Assembly (NCBI GenBank): GCA_002480565.1
Contig: DLCK01000026.1
Span: 30,717-94,716 of the forward strand
Source of the DNA: Phycisphaerales bacterium UBA7800
Lineage (GTDB): Bacteria; Planctomycetota; Phycisphaerae; Phycisphaerales; Phycisphaeraceae
Reading direction: 5' to 3'
Length of the DNA stretch: 64,000 nucleotides
A program made the position numbers and the translations under genes. The notes beneath the pieces were generated by a model. The model was not told the DNA's origin. It did not search any database and saw only the letters and a list, made by a program, of their open reading frames with translations. Of the stretch, positions 8,801-23,800 are shown piece by piece (within the stretch, counting starts at the first letter, position 1; the number at the start of each line of letters is the position of its first letter).

Positions 8801-11800
8801 GTGCTTGTGAAGTTGATATCACTGTTACCACCTGCGGTTGACACATCAACGTATTCGCTGCCAGTGCGAGCGCCGGCATTACCACTGACCGTGGATGAAC
8901 CGTTATTCAGTGACAAGTTGCCAGCGATGTTGATATCGGAGTTGGCTGCTGCGTCAGTTGAATTGGTTGCGATGGTGATTTGACCTGCCGTTGCACCGTT
9001 ACCGGTTGCTGCGTTACCGCCATCGGCGATGACGTTGTTGCCGGTGGAAGTCAGGTTGATGTTACTTTCACCGCCGTCGGTTCCAATGTTCACGGTGTTA
9101 CCGGTGCCACCGTTACCGGTCGTGGCAGATGAACCACCCTGAGCGGAGACGGTGCCGGAGATGTTGATATCCGAATCGGCTGCCAGAATGTCTTCATTGG
9201 TTTGGACACTGACGGTGCCTGCGTTGCCAGCATCACCGGTTTGGGTATCGCCACCGTCGGTGGTGATGTTGGTTGCGGTAAGAGTACTGACGCCACCGTT
9301 GGTGGTCAGTGTCACAGTGTTACCGTTGCCACCGGTTCCGGTTCCGGTGACTGAGCCACCTTCTGCGGAGATGTCACCGACAGTGAGATCCGAGTCAGCA
9401 GCATCGTCGGTGGAGTTGGTCACGATGTTGACCGTACCAGCCAGGCCACCGTTGTCCGCTGCTGCATCACCGGCTGAGACGTCGCCGCCGTCGGTGGTGA
9501 TGGTTGATGTGGTGATGTCAGATGTGGTGCCATCGGTTTGGATGTCGACGTTGCCACCAGCACCACCGTCGTCGGAGGTTGAAGCCCCACCGACTGTGGA
9601 GACTGCACCGTTAATGGTGACTGAAGCACCTGAAGCACCATTGGTGTCGATATCGACTCCGCCGCCGATACCACCTGCACCGGTTGTAGCCAGGCCACCG
9701 TTGGTGGTGATGGTATTAAGCGTGATGGTTGAGTCCTGGCCGTCAGTGGTTACGAGGACTTGGCCACCGTTGCCACCACCTGTTGTGGAGGAACCGCCGG
9801 AGCTTGTGAGGCCGCCAGTGACGGTCACAGTCGCGGTGGTTTCATTGGTGTCGATGTCGATGTTGCCACCGCCGCCACCGTTGCCTGCTGTGGCATTACC
9901 ACCGGAGGTGATGACATTGACGAGGTTGATGTCAGAGAGGCCGCCATCGGTTCGGATGGTTGCCAGGCTGCCACCGCCGCCGTTGCCCGAGACGGTTGAG
10001 TCGCCACCCTGGATCGAGATCGTACCGGTGTAGGTGATGTCGGAATCTGCGGTGGTTGAGGTTTCATTGGTTGCGATGATCGCGCCGCTTGCGTTGCCAC
10101 CGGAACCGGTTTGAGCATCGCCACCGTCGGTGGTGATGTTGGTGCCGGAGATGGAGCTTTGACCACCAAAGGTATTGATACTCACGCCACCACCCGAGCC
10201 ACCGTTACCGGTGCCGGTGACCGAACCACCTTCGGTGGAGATGTCGCCATGGGTGATGTCGCTGTTAGCAGCATCGTCGGTGGAGTTGGTTGTCAGTTGG
10301 ACATAGCCGCCGTCGCCACCGGTGTCACCTGCACCATCGCCACCCGTCACATCGCCACCGTCGGTGGTGACCGTTGAGAGTGTGATGCTGCTGGTTGTGC
10401 CATCGGTGTCGATTTCGATGTTACCGCCATCACCACCGTTACCACTGGTGGATTGACCACCGACAGTTGAGATGGCACCGGAGACGGTCACGGATGAGGT
10501 CGTGCCTGCGGTGTCGATGTCGATGAATGCACCTGTACCACCGTTGCCGGCAGTGGCAGCACCGCCGGATGCTGAGACGCTGGTGAGAGTGATGTTGGCT
10601 GCACTTGAGCCTGTGGTGTCAATGGTGATGTTGGCTGCTGCCCCACCGTTACCGGTTCCAGTTGCCACGCCACCGTCGTTGGTGATGGCAGCGGTTGCGA
10701 TGATGTCACTGTTGCGGTCTTCGGTGGAGATATTAATGATACCCGTTGCAGCACCGGCATTACCTGAACCAGCGGAAGAACCGCCAGAAGCGTTGACCGT
10801 TGCGTTGAGGGTCAGATCAGCGTTGTCGCTGTCAGAAGCATTTTCCGTGACGATGTTGACTGAGCCACCACTACCGCCTGTTGCAGTACCAGCTGCGTTG
10901 GTGGCATTGCCGCCGACTGCACTGATGCTGCCGGTGGAAGCAAGGAGGATGGACGAGCCGTCACCGTCTGTGGTGATATCGACTGCACCGCCGCTACCTG
11001 CTGTGGTACCAGCTGTTCCGGTGAGGTTGCCACCGTTGGCCACCAGGTCGGAGTTGAGGGTGACGACGTTGTTGGTGGCATTACCGCTGCCATCAAGGTC
11101 AGCGTTGATGGTGATGTCACCTGCGTCACCGCCAAGGGTGTCACCGTTGCCACCGGAGGTGGTGACGTCTGCGACTTCCAGAAGAGTGATTGATGCACCG
11201 GACTGATCAGTGGTGATGGTGACGTTGCCACCGTTGCCACCTGTACCGGAGGTGCTGTCACCACCGGTTGAGTCGAGGGTGGATTCGATTTCGATAAGTG
11301 ATCCAGTACCGTCGGTATTGATGTTGACCGTACCGCCGATGCCACCAGCGTTAAGTCCATCGCCGCCGCCGACATTCACTGAGCCGGTGCCCAGATCAAT
11401 GCGGGAAGAAGTACCGTCGGTTGAAGCGGTGAAGCTTGCACCGTTGCCGCCCGTTCCCAGTCCGGTTGCTGCTCCGCCGACGGAGTCGACATCAAGCAGG
11501 TTGCCGGTGGTGATGGCTGATGCATCGCTGTCGGTATCCAGCAGGATTGCCCCGCCGTTGCCACCGGTTCCGGTGACGGTTGCCCCGCCGATGGATGTGA
11601 TGGTGTTGGAAGTTCCCAGAGTAATGGGTGATGTTGCACCGTCTGTTGAGATGGTTACACCACCTGCGTTGCCAGCCGCTTGAGTATTGGCTGCACCACC
11701 TGTGGTGTTGATTGTCAGTTGGGTTCCAGTGAGGACACTTGAAACGGCACCTGTGGTTGTCACGTTCACTGCACCACCGTTACCGGCTGTTGCACCGGTG

Positions 11801-14800
11801 TCGGTTGCACCACCGATGGCGGTGATGGTGTTATCTGCACCGAGTGTGATGGGTGCCAGAGGAGCATCGGTGGAGTAGGTCACGCTACCAGCGTCACCGC
11901 CGGTACCTGTGGTTGCTGAAGCACCGCCGGTTGTGGTGATGTCCACGTTGGTTGCCGTGGTGATCGTTGCACTGAAGCCGTCGGTATCAATCACAACGTT
12001 ACCGCCCGCACCACCGTTGCCGGCTGCCGAAGCACCACCGACTGCTGTGACCGTATTGTTTTGGCCGAGGCTGATGGTTGAAGTGTCACCGTCAGTGGAG
12101 ATGGTCACCGTGCCGGCTGAGCCACCTGCGTTGGCTGTGCTTGCTGACGCACCGCCGGAGGTGGTGATGGTCAGTGATGTATTGGTCACGATGTCTGATG
12201 TGCCAGCAAGTGTGGTCACCAGGACATTGCCACCGTTGCCAGCTTCACCGGCTGCTGCTGTACCACCGGTGGTGGTCAGGTCAACAAAGTCGCCGATGGT
12301 GATATCGCCACCTGCACCGTTTGTGGTGAGGGTGATTGCGTTGCCGGTACCGGCTGTTGAATCGTCACCTGCGTTACCGGTGCCGGTTGCACTGCCGGAG
12401 CTTGTCACCAGGTCAACATCGTTTTCGAGGGTGATCGTACCGCCATCGTTGCCGTTGGCAGCTGAGTCGGTGTTGATGATGATCTGACCGCCTGCACCAC
12501 CGTTGCTTGAGCCAGCACCATTGCCGCCAGTTGCGGTGATGTCTTCGTCAGCTGTGACGAGAATGTCTGAGCTGCCTGCATCGGTTTGGATGGTGATCAC
12601 GCCACCGTCGCCGGCTGTACCCGCATCAGCGGAAGTGCCACCGTTGGCATTGATGACCGTGTCATTGTTGACGGTGACATCTGAGCCATCACCGGTTGTC
12701 TGCAAGGTGATATTACCAGCATCGCCGCCGTCACCGGAGGTCAGTGCGTTGCCACCGTTGGTCTGGAGCGTGTTGTCGACGGTGATGTCAGCGTTGTTAC
12801 CTGTGGTGGAGATGAGGATGGTGTTGCCACCGCCGGCTCCGCCAAGGGTTGCACCGTTGCCACCGAGGGTGGTGACGGAGCTGCCTGTATCCATGGTGAC
12901 GGTTGCATTGGTACCTGTTGTGGAGACAGTCACATCGCCGCCTGCACCACCCTGGCCGTTTGCCGAGGTGCCGCCGTTGGCATCAATGTCTGCTGTGTCT
13001 TCAAGGAGGATCGTGCCACCGGTTGCTGCGGTGGTGGTGATGTTGATAGTCCCTGCTGCACCGGCGTTACCCGTGGTGCCGTTGGCGTTACCGCCGTTGG
13101 CATCGATGTCGCCGTCGACTTGGATATTGCCGTTGTCGCCTGAGGCGGTGAGTGTGACCTGGGCACCTGCTCCGCCGGTACCAGCAGTTGAGGTTGCATC
13201 GGTGTGACCGCCTGAGGCAGAGAGTGTTGCTGCTGCGTCAACGGTGATCGTGCTGCCAGAGCCAGAGGTCTGAATCTGGAGGCTACCGGCGTTGCCGGCG
13301 TTGGTTGATGAAGCACCTGTTGTTGCACCACCATCAGCATGGATATTGGTGTTGATCTGGATGACAGAAGTATCGCCTGTGGTCGAGAGGGTGATCGCGT
13401 CACCACTGCCCGGAGCAAAGGCACTGCCTGCTGTACCGGTCACACTGTCGCCGCCGTCGGCAGAGAGAATGCTGTTGGTTGTGATACCTGATGTAGTGTT
13501 AGCTGTGCTCAGCGTGATGCGTCCGCCGGTACCAGCCGTGCCGCCGATGGCTGAGCCACCGTTGGCGTTAAGGGTATCGGAGATTTCAAGAGCTGAGCTG
13601 GTTCCTGTGGTCGTCACCGAGATGATGCCAGCGTCGCCAGCATCGCCGGTGCTTGCTGCAACCGAACCGCCGTTGACTTGGACATCGCCGAGGATTTGGA
13701 TGCCAGCGTTGGAAGCACCTGTGGTACCCACGGTCACATTTGAACCGTTACCCGCTGTACCCGTACCGTCAGTGATCGTACCGCCATTGGCTGCAAGTGA
13801 ACCAGCAGCTCCGACGGTGATGGTTGCACCAGTACCTTGCGTGGTGATGTCGATGGGACCAGCGTTACCGGAGTTACCCGTTGTCCCTGCACCGGTCAGA
13901 GCACCGCCGTTGGCGTGGACAGCAGCATCAATGTCGATGGTAGCTGAAGCACCCTGCGTGGTGATATCGATGCCGGCTGCATTCACACTGCCTGCTGCAC
14001 CGCTGACACTTGCTCCGCCGTCAGCGGAGATTTCAGCATCAACAGTGATGGTTGAGTTATCACTGACCGTCGAGATGGTGACGGTTCCTGAAGTGCCACC
14101 CGTACCACCGGCTGTTGAAGCACCACCGTCAGCGGAGAGGCCGCCACCAATGGAGAGCAAAGCTGTGCCGTCGTTGGTGGTGAGGCTGATTGCTCCGCCT
14201 GTGCCACCGGTGGTGTCCACTGTTGTACCACCGTCAGCGGTGATGCTTCCGGTCGAGGCAACAAGGATGTCGGATGAATCACCGTTGGTGAGGATGGTGA
14301 CGCCTGCTGCGTTGCCACCAGCACCGGTTGCTGTAGCGTTGCCACCGTTGGCTGTCAGTGCACCGTTGATGATGACATCAGCATTGGTGCCGGTGCCAGC
14401 GTCATTGGCATTGGATGTGATGGTAATGGCACCTGCACCGCCGCCTGCTGCGGTTGTTGAAGCACCGCCGTTGGTATTGATGTCGGTGACGGTGATGTCA
14501 TTGTAAGTTGAAGCCACCAAAGCATTGGAGGTGATCAAGGAAACCGTGCCACCTGTGCCACCGGTTGTAGCTGCTGTAGTGGTGTTGGCACCCTGAGCAT
14601 CAATTGAACCGTTGCCAGCATTACCCGCAGTTCCGATGTTGATGCCTTGGTTGGTGGAAGTCAGAGCGACGTTGCCAGCGTTAGCTGCATCAGCCACACC
14701 TTCGGTGGTTGTGCCACCGGTTTCGATGTTGGTGACTTGGATTTGGCCATCAGCATTGATGGTCACTGCACCGCCATCGGTTTCAGCGTTGCGAGCAAAG

Positions 14801-17800
14801 GTCACAATGCTGTCACCCAGGTCGTTACCCAGAGCAGTTGAACCGCTGATGACATCGTTGGTACCGATGAGCAGGCTGTTGGCTTCGATGTCGCCGAGGC
14901 TGTTGACATTGCGTGAGCCATCAATGGTGATGGTTCCCAATGCCGAAGCACCCGCTGCTGTTGTCGTGCCGACGTTGCCTTCGAAGTTCACATCGCCGTC
15001 GATGAGTCCGCCGACGCCGTCGCCGGTGTCGATAGTCAGTGGGTTAGCGCGACGTGTTGTGCCGTCGACTGTGCTCAGGAAGGTCACATCGCCGTAAGCA
15101 GTACCTGCACCGTCGATGCCGGTAGTCAGGGCAACGCCTGTGCCAGCGGTTTCGGTAAGAGTCACTGCGTCGGTGAAGACGATGTCGCCGGTCAGGTCGC
15201 CGCCGTTGCCGGTGGTGATGTCACCGCCGGTGGTGACGGTTCCGCCGCCGTCCTGAAGGAAGTTACCGTCGATGGTGAAGTCCACGCCGTCGGCGATGGT
15301 CAGGACACCGGTGTTACCGATATGCACGCCGCCGTCGCCGGTGGTGTCGATATCAGCACGTGGCGTAGCACCGGTGGGTGCCGGGTCAAAGAAGCCAATC
15401 GTCTCACCATTGATATCCACGCCGTTGGTGTTACCGGTCAGTGAACCGCCGAAACCGTTTAATTGGCCGGAGGTGGTGATCTGAGCGCTCAAACTCACGT
15501 TACCTGCGTCTTCTATGTAGAAGCCTGTCGCGGTGATGGTTGCATTACTGGACTGCATAACCAATCCGGGACGATCGTTATTGTCCGCACGATTGATAAT
15601 CAGGTAATCCAGTGCATCAATACCACCTACGTTATCCGTGCCCACACCGTTACCGAAGATAATTGGGCCAGTACCGGAGATGATGGTCAGATCGCGTGCA
15701 GCATCGTCATCGGAATCGATAATGCCGGTGAAGGAGAAGCTACCACCGCCGCCGACTGCACCAGTACCCGGTTGAGCCGAGGACATGGTCACATCGTTAC
15801 CGAGTTCAAGATTACCATTCCAGGTTTGTGTCGATGAGGTATAGACTTGATCGGTATTGATCACAATTGCTTGCTCAGTGGTATTTGCGGTGTTGTTGAC
15901 TGACAAAGTGCTAAATTCACCCACAGCACCAACGCGGTCAGCTTGTGTATCGGCATCACCTGTACCCAGAACACCTGAACCGTTGCCACCGAATTGGATG
16001 CTTGCATTAGCGTTGGTGACAGTGATGTCAAGGGCATTGGCCGCAGCATCAGAGTCAAGCGTGTTGTTGAAGTAGATGCCGGTGGTGCCGGTGTCATTGA
16101 GTGTGATGTTACTGGTGACCACCACAGCATCGTTGTAAATCTGTGTACCACCCTGTGTCTGGACATTGGAATTGAGATACGTGGTACCTGCGGATGTGGT
16201 GGAGTGACCACCAGCGGTGCCACTACCGTCCAAATCATCGGTGTAGAGATATTCCAGACCGGCGGTGTTACCGCCAATCTGGTTGGGATTCACATAGCTG
16301 CCGACTTCTTGCGTAAAGGTGTTGTCACCCGTGGTGCTTGTGGCGGTAAGACCAGCCAGGACACCGGTACGGGCATCGACGAATCGGCTGAAGGTGAGGT
16401 CGCCAGCGGAGCTGGTGAGTAAGGCATCATCTTCAAGCAGTAAAGCGACGTCGTAGGTCTGGTCACCGGTGGTGGTGACAAGGACTTCCGTGCCATCGGT
16501 TGGGTCGCTGGAGACCGAGTCAAGGGTCAACTGCGAGTTGGTGCCACCATTGATAATCAGATCGCTGTCCGTACCGCTGCCGATGACGTTACCGTTGATG
16601 TCGATCAGGCCATCGGTGCCTTGGGTTGCAGCATCACCGATAGTGACAGTCATGTCACCGGTGAAGGCGGTATTGCCGTTGAGTGTGATGATATCTTGCT
16701 GACCGCCGGTGAGTTCCACATCACCAGCTGAGATGATGGCGTTGGTGCCGGTACCGATGGTCAGGTTTTCAGTTGTCAGAGCATCGTTGTCGGAGTCAAC
16801 CGTCACTTCAAGGTTGCCTGTACCCAGAGCCACGGTGTCGATTTCCGCACTGCCGTCGGTGGTGACAGTCAGTGAAGCGTTATTGGCATTGTGTGCGACA
16901 ACACCCAGATCGACATCGCCGTCGCTGCCGCCGGTGGTATCAATGATGACTTCACCGCTGGCAAGAGTGATGGCGGCATCATTGTCCATGGTCACAGCTT
17001 CCTGGGCTTCGATGATCATGACATTGTTCGATGCACTGCCGAGGACGACTTGCGTTCCGGCTGTGGCAGTCAGGTTGCCCAGTTCGCCGTTGGTTGCCGT
17101 ACCCATATCACCAGCAAAAGTGATGACATCCGAGGTAACGGTCAAGTCATTGGTTTCCGATGCCTGACTGTCGATGGTGCCGTTGAAGGTCACCGCGGTA
17201 TCACCATCAAAGCTGGTGGAGATGTTAAGGGTCACATCATCATCAACGGTAATGGTGCTGGCTTCGAAGGTCGAAGCTGTGCCGTCAACGACAGTGGTGC
17301 CGCCACCGTTAATCAGCAGGGTTGCCAATTCTTCGGTGCCGCCGACTGCACCATTAAAGGTGGTCACGCCGTCAGCGGTGATCGTCAGTGATTCGGTGTT
17401 ATCCGCACCACCGTTGCCATCTAGTGTGCTGGCGAAGGTAATGTCGTTACCGGTTAAGGTCGTCGCATTGGTCGTAGAGTTAAGGGTCACTGCATCACCG
17501 TAGGTTTGATCACCTGTTGTGGTGACCGAGCCGCCGTTGATGGCCGTGGTGCCACCCGCGTCGGTGGTTACGGTCAGCAGCGGGGTTGTGCCGCCGACTG
17601 CTGCGTTGAAGGTTGTGGTGCCGGTACTATTGAGTGCCAAGTCATTGGAGCCGTCAATCACATCGTTGAATGTAATGTCACCGGTATCCACGGAGATGGT
17701 CAGGTCAGCATTGAGCGTTGTTGCTGCATTGACTGTAACCGAAGCATCATTGGCGGTTGCGTCAATCGTGACACTGCCGTTGGTGACCGTAAGGGTATCT

Positions 17801-20800
17801 GTATCCAGTGGTGTCGTGCCGATTTGGACGGCACCGCCATGATTGACAGTTACAGTCAACGGACCGTCAAGTACGGTGTTACCTTCGAGGGTTGTACCAG
17901 TGTCGCCATTACCGAGGGTGACATTGCCTTGGAAGGTCAGCGTACCGGTACCGTTAGCCGAGGTGATACCCGAAGCGGTTGCCAGGGTGGACTCGAAGGT
18001 TGTGGTACCCGTTGAGCCAATGATGATTGCTGGACCGGTGCCGTCACCGATGGCGTTTGTGCCACCGACTGCACCTTCGAAGGTCGTCGCGTCAGTGAAG
18101 CTCAGAACGACATCCGTAGCATTACCTGCACCACTGTCAACCGTGCTGGCAAAGGTCGCCGTCGCACCCACACCACCGTTACCGGTGAGAGTAACGGTAT
18201 TGCCTGCACCGGCATCAAACTCAACGGCGTCGTTGTAGGTTTGAGACAATGCTGTGGAGATATTGGCAGCGATGGTGGTCGTGCCAGCGGCATCGGTTGT
18301 CAGGCTTCGAAGTACTGCACCGTTACCCCCAAAAGCACCGTCGATGTCCGTGGTTCCTGAACTGTTGAGAATCAGATCATTAGTACCATCGGTCGTCGAG
18401 GTTGAGGTAAAGTCGATATCAGACACACCAGAATTGACCGTCAGATCACTGTCAAGCTGTGTGTCACCGTTAAAGGTAAACGTGCTTCCAGGTTCTGAAG
18501 TCTGGATTGTCACCAAGCCATTCTGAATCGTCAGGGCATCGGTCGCTTCGTTGCCGAAGGTCGCACTGCCTGCGGTGGTGAAGGTCATGCTATCAAGTGT
18601 CACTGCTGCATTGAATACTGAAGTAACTGTCGCTGCATTGATCGTCACATTGTCATTGAAGGTCAACAAACCTGCATCATTGGCCTGAATCAGACCATCA
18701 GCGGTTTCCACCGTGTTATTGAATGTGGTTGTGCCAGCTGTGGCACCGGTGAATGTGAAGATGATCGAAGGACCGGTGCCGTCGCCGATCGGGGTGTTGC
18801 CACCGACCGCACCCTGGAAGGTTGCCGCGTCGGCATTATCAAGGGTCAGATCGACTGCACCATCGACTGCCGAGTTGACGGTGAGTGTGTCACCAGCATT
18901 GTTGGTGCGGATGGTGATGCCGTTGGCGCCACCACCGTTAGTCAAGGTCACCTGATCGGTTCCATCACTACCAAGCGTCAGGGTTCCGTCAGAGAGGAAC
19001 ACTAAAGCGCCAGCGGTGGAATCGAGGGTGACATCACCATTGAAGGTGCTGCCGACGTTACCAGCCTGCAAAGTTACGCCGTTAGTGAAGGTGATATTGC
19101 CAGCAGTACCCGCCTGAGTCACACCCGAAGCGGTATTCACGGTTGAGCTAAAGAGTGTTTGGCCTATCCCATTGAATGTGATGGCCGCATCGGTGCCGTC
19201 ACCGATGGCAGTACCGCCACCGACTGCACCGGTGAAGGTTGCCAGACCACTGTTGGCCAGGACGATGTCTTGGCCACCATCCACTGTGCTGGCGAAGGTT
19301 AATGCTCCGCCGGTGGTGAAGGTGGTATTGGCTTCGTCAGTACCAAGTGTCACTGCATCGTTGTAGGTTTGGCCGTTGACCGTTGTTGCGGACAACAGGT
19401 TGAGGGTGATTGAAGTATCACCGTTGACGGTCAGGTTGTTGACGTTGACGAGGTCACCGTCGGCTGCTGCATTACCAAGTGCCACGGTACTGGTGCCTGC
19501 ATCAATGGTCACGATACCGGAAGTACCCAACAGGTCTTCACTGAAGACGATGGGGTTGTTTCCGGTGTTGAAGGTGGTTGTGCCGTTGACGGTCACATCG
19601 CCGGTGTAACGTTGGCCGCCACTTCCGGCATTGCCACTGGTGGTGATATTGGAATTGTTATTAACGTTGGTTGTACCTGAGATATCCAATGATTGAAGGG
19701 CATTGGTGGTACCGACATTGCCGTTAAAGACAGCATTACCGGTGACGATCAAGAAGTCATCATCGCCACCATCTGAATCGAGCGTGTCCTCAAAGGTCAC
19801 GGTTGTTGCTGTGATGGTGACTGTGCCATCAGCATCATGAACCACTTCGTCGTTAAACGTTGCGGTGCTTGCTGTGACGGTGCCGTTGCTGAGCGTGGCC
19901 TGGCCGTTGGTGTTGGTCACGTTGAGTGTGGCAGCAGCAGCAGTCAGCGATGCGTCAAAGTTCACATCGTCCACAGCAGTGAGTGTAATTGCTGTGGCTG
20001 ATGTGGAGAACAAGTTGCCATCGAGTTCGATGTCGTTGGATGCATCAACCGTCAAGCCGGTAATGGCGTTGTTGGTAATGCTATTGAGGAAGACAACGCC
20101 TTCGGTGCCATCGTTGTCGAAGGTCCGCAAGGTGACGGTACCGGTGGATGTTGAAGCATCCAAACCGGTTGCAGTCACAGTCAGGTCACCTTCGGTGGTT
20201 TCAGCAAGGATATTGCCTTGATTGGTTGCGACACTGGTGAGTGTCAGGTCTTCCTGAGCACGGATTTCAACGCCGTCAGCAATGGTCGAATCGTTATCGA
20301 CGGTGACTGAAATGCCGCCGGTACCTGTGCCGTTGATGAACACGCCACCGGTTTCAGCAGCACCGAGGGTGTTGTTGGCGGTGAGTGTGGTGGCATCGAC
20401 TTCGATGGCGGCGTTGGTGCCTGTTGCACCGATACCGTTTGCCGAGGTCAGTGTCACGGTCGTACCGATGATGTCACTGTTGTCAGCAGCATCAACGTCT
20501 GCGAAGTTCGCAGAGGATTCAAGTTCAATGGTCACACCTTCGATGAGTCCGACGTTGAAGGTTTCCGTTGCATCGGTTGTTGCGTCAGCTGTTCCGACGG
20601 TCTTGAGGAAGACATTACCTGTGCCTGCATCAGCGTTGATTTCTGTGCTGGCCTGGAAGGCGACTTCCTGACCGCTTGCACCGACTGAACCATTGTTGGT
20701 TGTCAGGTTAATGGTGCCAGCTGCAAGTTCAGCGACATTGTCATCTGCATCATTGGTGATGCCACCGGCACCGGTAAGGTCACGGTTGGTGATGATATTA

Positions 20801-23800
20801 AGTGTTGAATCGCCGGCATTGGCTGAGAAGTTAAAGAGGCTGACTGCTTCACCTTCGATGGTGATCGTGCCATCGGCAGTACCGTCAGCAAGAATGGTTG
20901 CACCAGCGAAGTTGGCGTTACCGGTGACAAAAGTCACGGTACCGGTGCCATCGGTTGCACCACCACCTGCGACAGGTTCGTCAGCAGAGATTGTGATGTT
21001 ACCCGAGGTCGCGGTACCCACCGAAGTGATGGTGGTGCCGGTCTGGGTGAAGGTGATATCGTCACCTGCACGGACGTTGATGTTGCCACCTGCTGCGACA
21101 CCGTTACCGGATTGGAGCGTGCCGCCTGCAGCGAAGATCACATTGTCAAAGGCTTCGACAATGATGTTGCCACCTGCTGAGGTCACATTGGTATTGACCG
21201 TGAGGTTTGCTGGCGGATCAATAGTGATGTTACCACCGTCGGAGTTGACGAAGGTTCCGCCACCAGCAGCCACACCCACATTGAGGTTGTGGCCGTTCTG
21301 ACTGTAGAAGATTTCGTTGGTTCCACTGACGGCATCCGTGTTATCACTGTCGATAATCAACTGAACGATGGTGGCCGTGTCGCCTGTATGATCGTCCAAA
21401 CCTGTGCCAGCATCTTCCGTGTTCAACACGTCAGGGGTGTTGTCCAAGGCAATTACACCTTGGCCGGAAATCGTAGCATCGACATTGACTGTATTGATCG
21501 ACAATGGACTGGCAGTCGAGCCGATACCGGTGCCTGCGCGAAGTGTCGTGGTGTATGCATTGTCAATGGCGATTGCGTTACCACTGGAGTCAACAATGGT
21601 GCCTGCACCGTTACCGTCGTCATCAGCAGTGAGGCTCACGGTGTTACGACGGTCAGCAAAGTCAACGTCTGTATTGGCGTTGATCGAACCGGTCAGTGTA
21701 ATGTTGCCATCAGCGTTTACTGTCAAAGCTGCTGGACCCGTCGCAGTTGGGCGACCGTTGCCATCTGCATCAAGAAGCACACGAGCGAGTGTGACGTCCT
21801 GTGTCACATCAATGGTGACCGAACCATCCACGACGATGTCGGAGTTCGGGTCCATGATGAAGTTGTCTGAGTTGTTAATCGTCAGGTCACCGTCGGCACC
21901 ACCACCCACAGAGTTGACTGTGATAATACCACCGTTTTGCACGATGACATCAAAGCCAGCACCTGCTGAAAGTGTCAGGTTGCCTGAACCGGTCGTACCA
22001 CCAGCACCAATGGTGATGTCACCTGATTGGCCGAGGTATTGACCGGTACGGCCGGTTTGCACGGCGGTATTACCGTCAATGGTCACCAAACCCTGCACTG
22101 TCAAAGCACCTGTTTCAGGGCCATCATTGTTACGAGCTGTGATCGTTGCATCGTCGTCAACCAGGATGGAACTTGCAAAAGCTCCAGCGGTACCCGCATC
22201 AGCAACACCACGGTTATCAATGATAAAGTTACCGTTGGCAACAACTGTCACCACACCGTTGGCATCTGTGCCATCACCAAAAGTAATCGCATGTTCAGAT
22301 GTGGGAGCAGAGATATCAATGCTCAAATTGCCATTGCCTGTTGTGGCACCGGCACCACTGGTGATATCCACTGTCGTGGCAGCAACACCAATATTCACCG
22401 CACCATCATTCACATCAATGGTCAGATCAGCTGCGGAACTCACCGTTGAATTTCCTGCAGTACCAATTGAGAAGTCGCCAATACCGTTGACATCAATACT
22501 GATATCACCAGTCGCCAGAGCACCATTACCGTTGGCACCGTCTTGTGATGTATTGACGTTGTTGATAATGCGAACACCCGCAGTGGTTCCTGCTGCAGCA
22601 TCGGTCACGACAAAGTTGATCGTGTCCTGTGCCTGCAAGGAGATGTTGTCGTTATCCAGGTCCTGGACATCCACGCCGTTGGCTTCGGTCACCGTCAAGT
22701 CACCGTTGACGCCGTCGACGGCATTGGTGATTTGAGCATCAAGGAAGTCAACGCTGGTGGCCAGGACTTCGGATTCACCGGACTTAAAGAGTAAGCTTGT
22801 CGCATTGATGGTCAGGGTATCGTTGTCGTTACCCAATTCATCAACCTGACCTGCTGCGGCTTCAAGGCGAATCACACTGGTGCCACCACCGGTCAGATCA
22901 ATGGTGGAGTTGTTGATGGTCAAATTGCCTGTTGTCGCGATAAAGGCCAAATCGTCGCCGGTAAAGGCTGCACCACTTAAAGCGATGGCAGAGATATCCA
23001 GATTCGTAGAGTTACGGATGTAGCTGTAGCCTTCATTGTTGCCACCCACACTCAAGGCGGTGACAGCCAGGGCACCGGTGTTATCGATGCCGATGTTGCT
23101 GTTGGTTTCCGTAGTGCGTACTGCCAGGTTGCTTACTGTGGTTTCCAGCAGGTTACCGGTGTAACCGGCATCACCCGGATCGAGCACCACGTTAGTTGCA
23201 GTGCTGGTACCAATGTCAGTTTGGGCACGTGCATCAAGCGTTGTCGCGGTGACGTTCATGACCGTGGTTGCATCGTTGGCAGCGGTGTCGTTGTTATCGA
23301 CAATGGTGCCGGTATTTGAACCGTCCATGGCCTGTAGATAAACCGTACCACCGGCTGTGCTGATGGCATCTACGTTCATGGTTGCCGTGGCACCACCTGA
23401 AGCTGCACCGCCGGCGATCACTTCGATCGTGCCGGAGTTGGTGGAGGTGATGTCACCGGTGGTCACATTGGTTGCGGCTTCGATTTGAATTGCAAGGTTG
23501 CCTGCACCGCGTGAGGTGGAGTTGACTTGACCGCCACTGAGAACGATCGGTGCTGCGCCGTCAGCTGCAGCACTGTCAAGATCCACAAGGGTGACCGCAG
23601 CCGAGGTTGACTCGATGCGTGCCTGGCCGGTGTTCACATCAATGGTGGTGTCGGCTGCGGCGGTGACATTGTTAACCGCCTGAAGTTCGAACGTATCACC
23701 ATTGGCGTCACGGTCGGTTTCGATGTCGTCGTTAATCGCGGCCGAGTCGACGAGTGCCTGGAACAGGCCGTTGATTTCAACGGACAAGTTGGCAGGACCG

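Noticed and set aside
13292..14506. Long plus-strand open frames opposite the adhesin gene (for example 404 codons here, also 36659-37831 and 24547-25605)
   Set aside because: They mirror the repetitive, stop-poor adhesin coding strand, are low-complexity Pro/Val/Ser/Leu or Gly/Thr/Cys sequence, lack ribosome sites and appear in several frames at once.
7500..14600. Regular short DNA repeats that could suggest a CRISPR array
   Set aside because: Repeats are diverged, in frame and coding, with no conserved 25-40-base repeat and no unique spacers; no cas gene is present.
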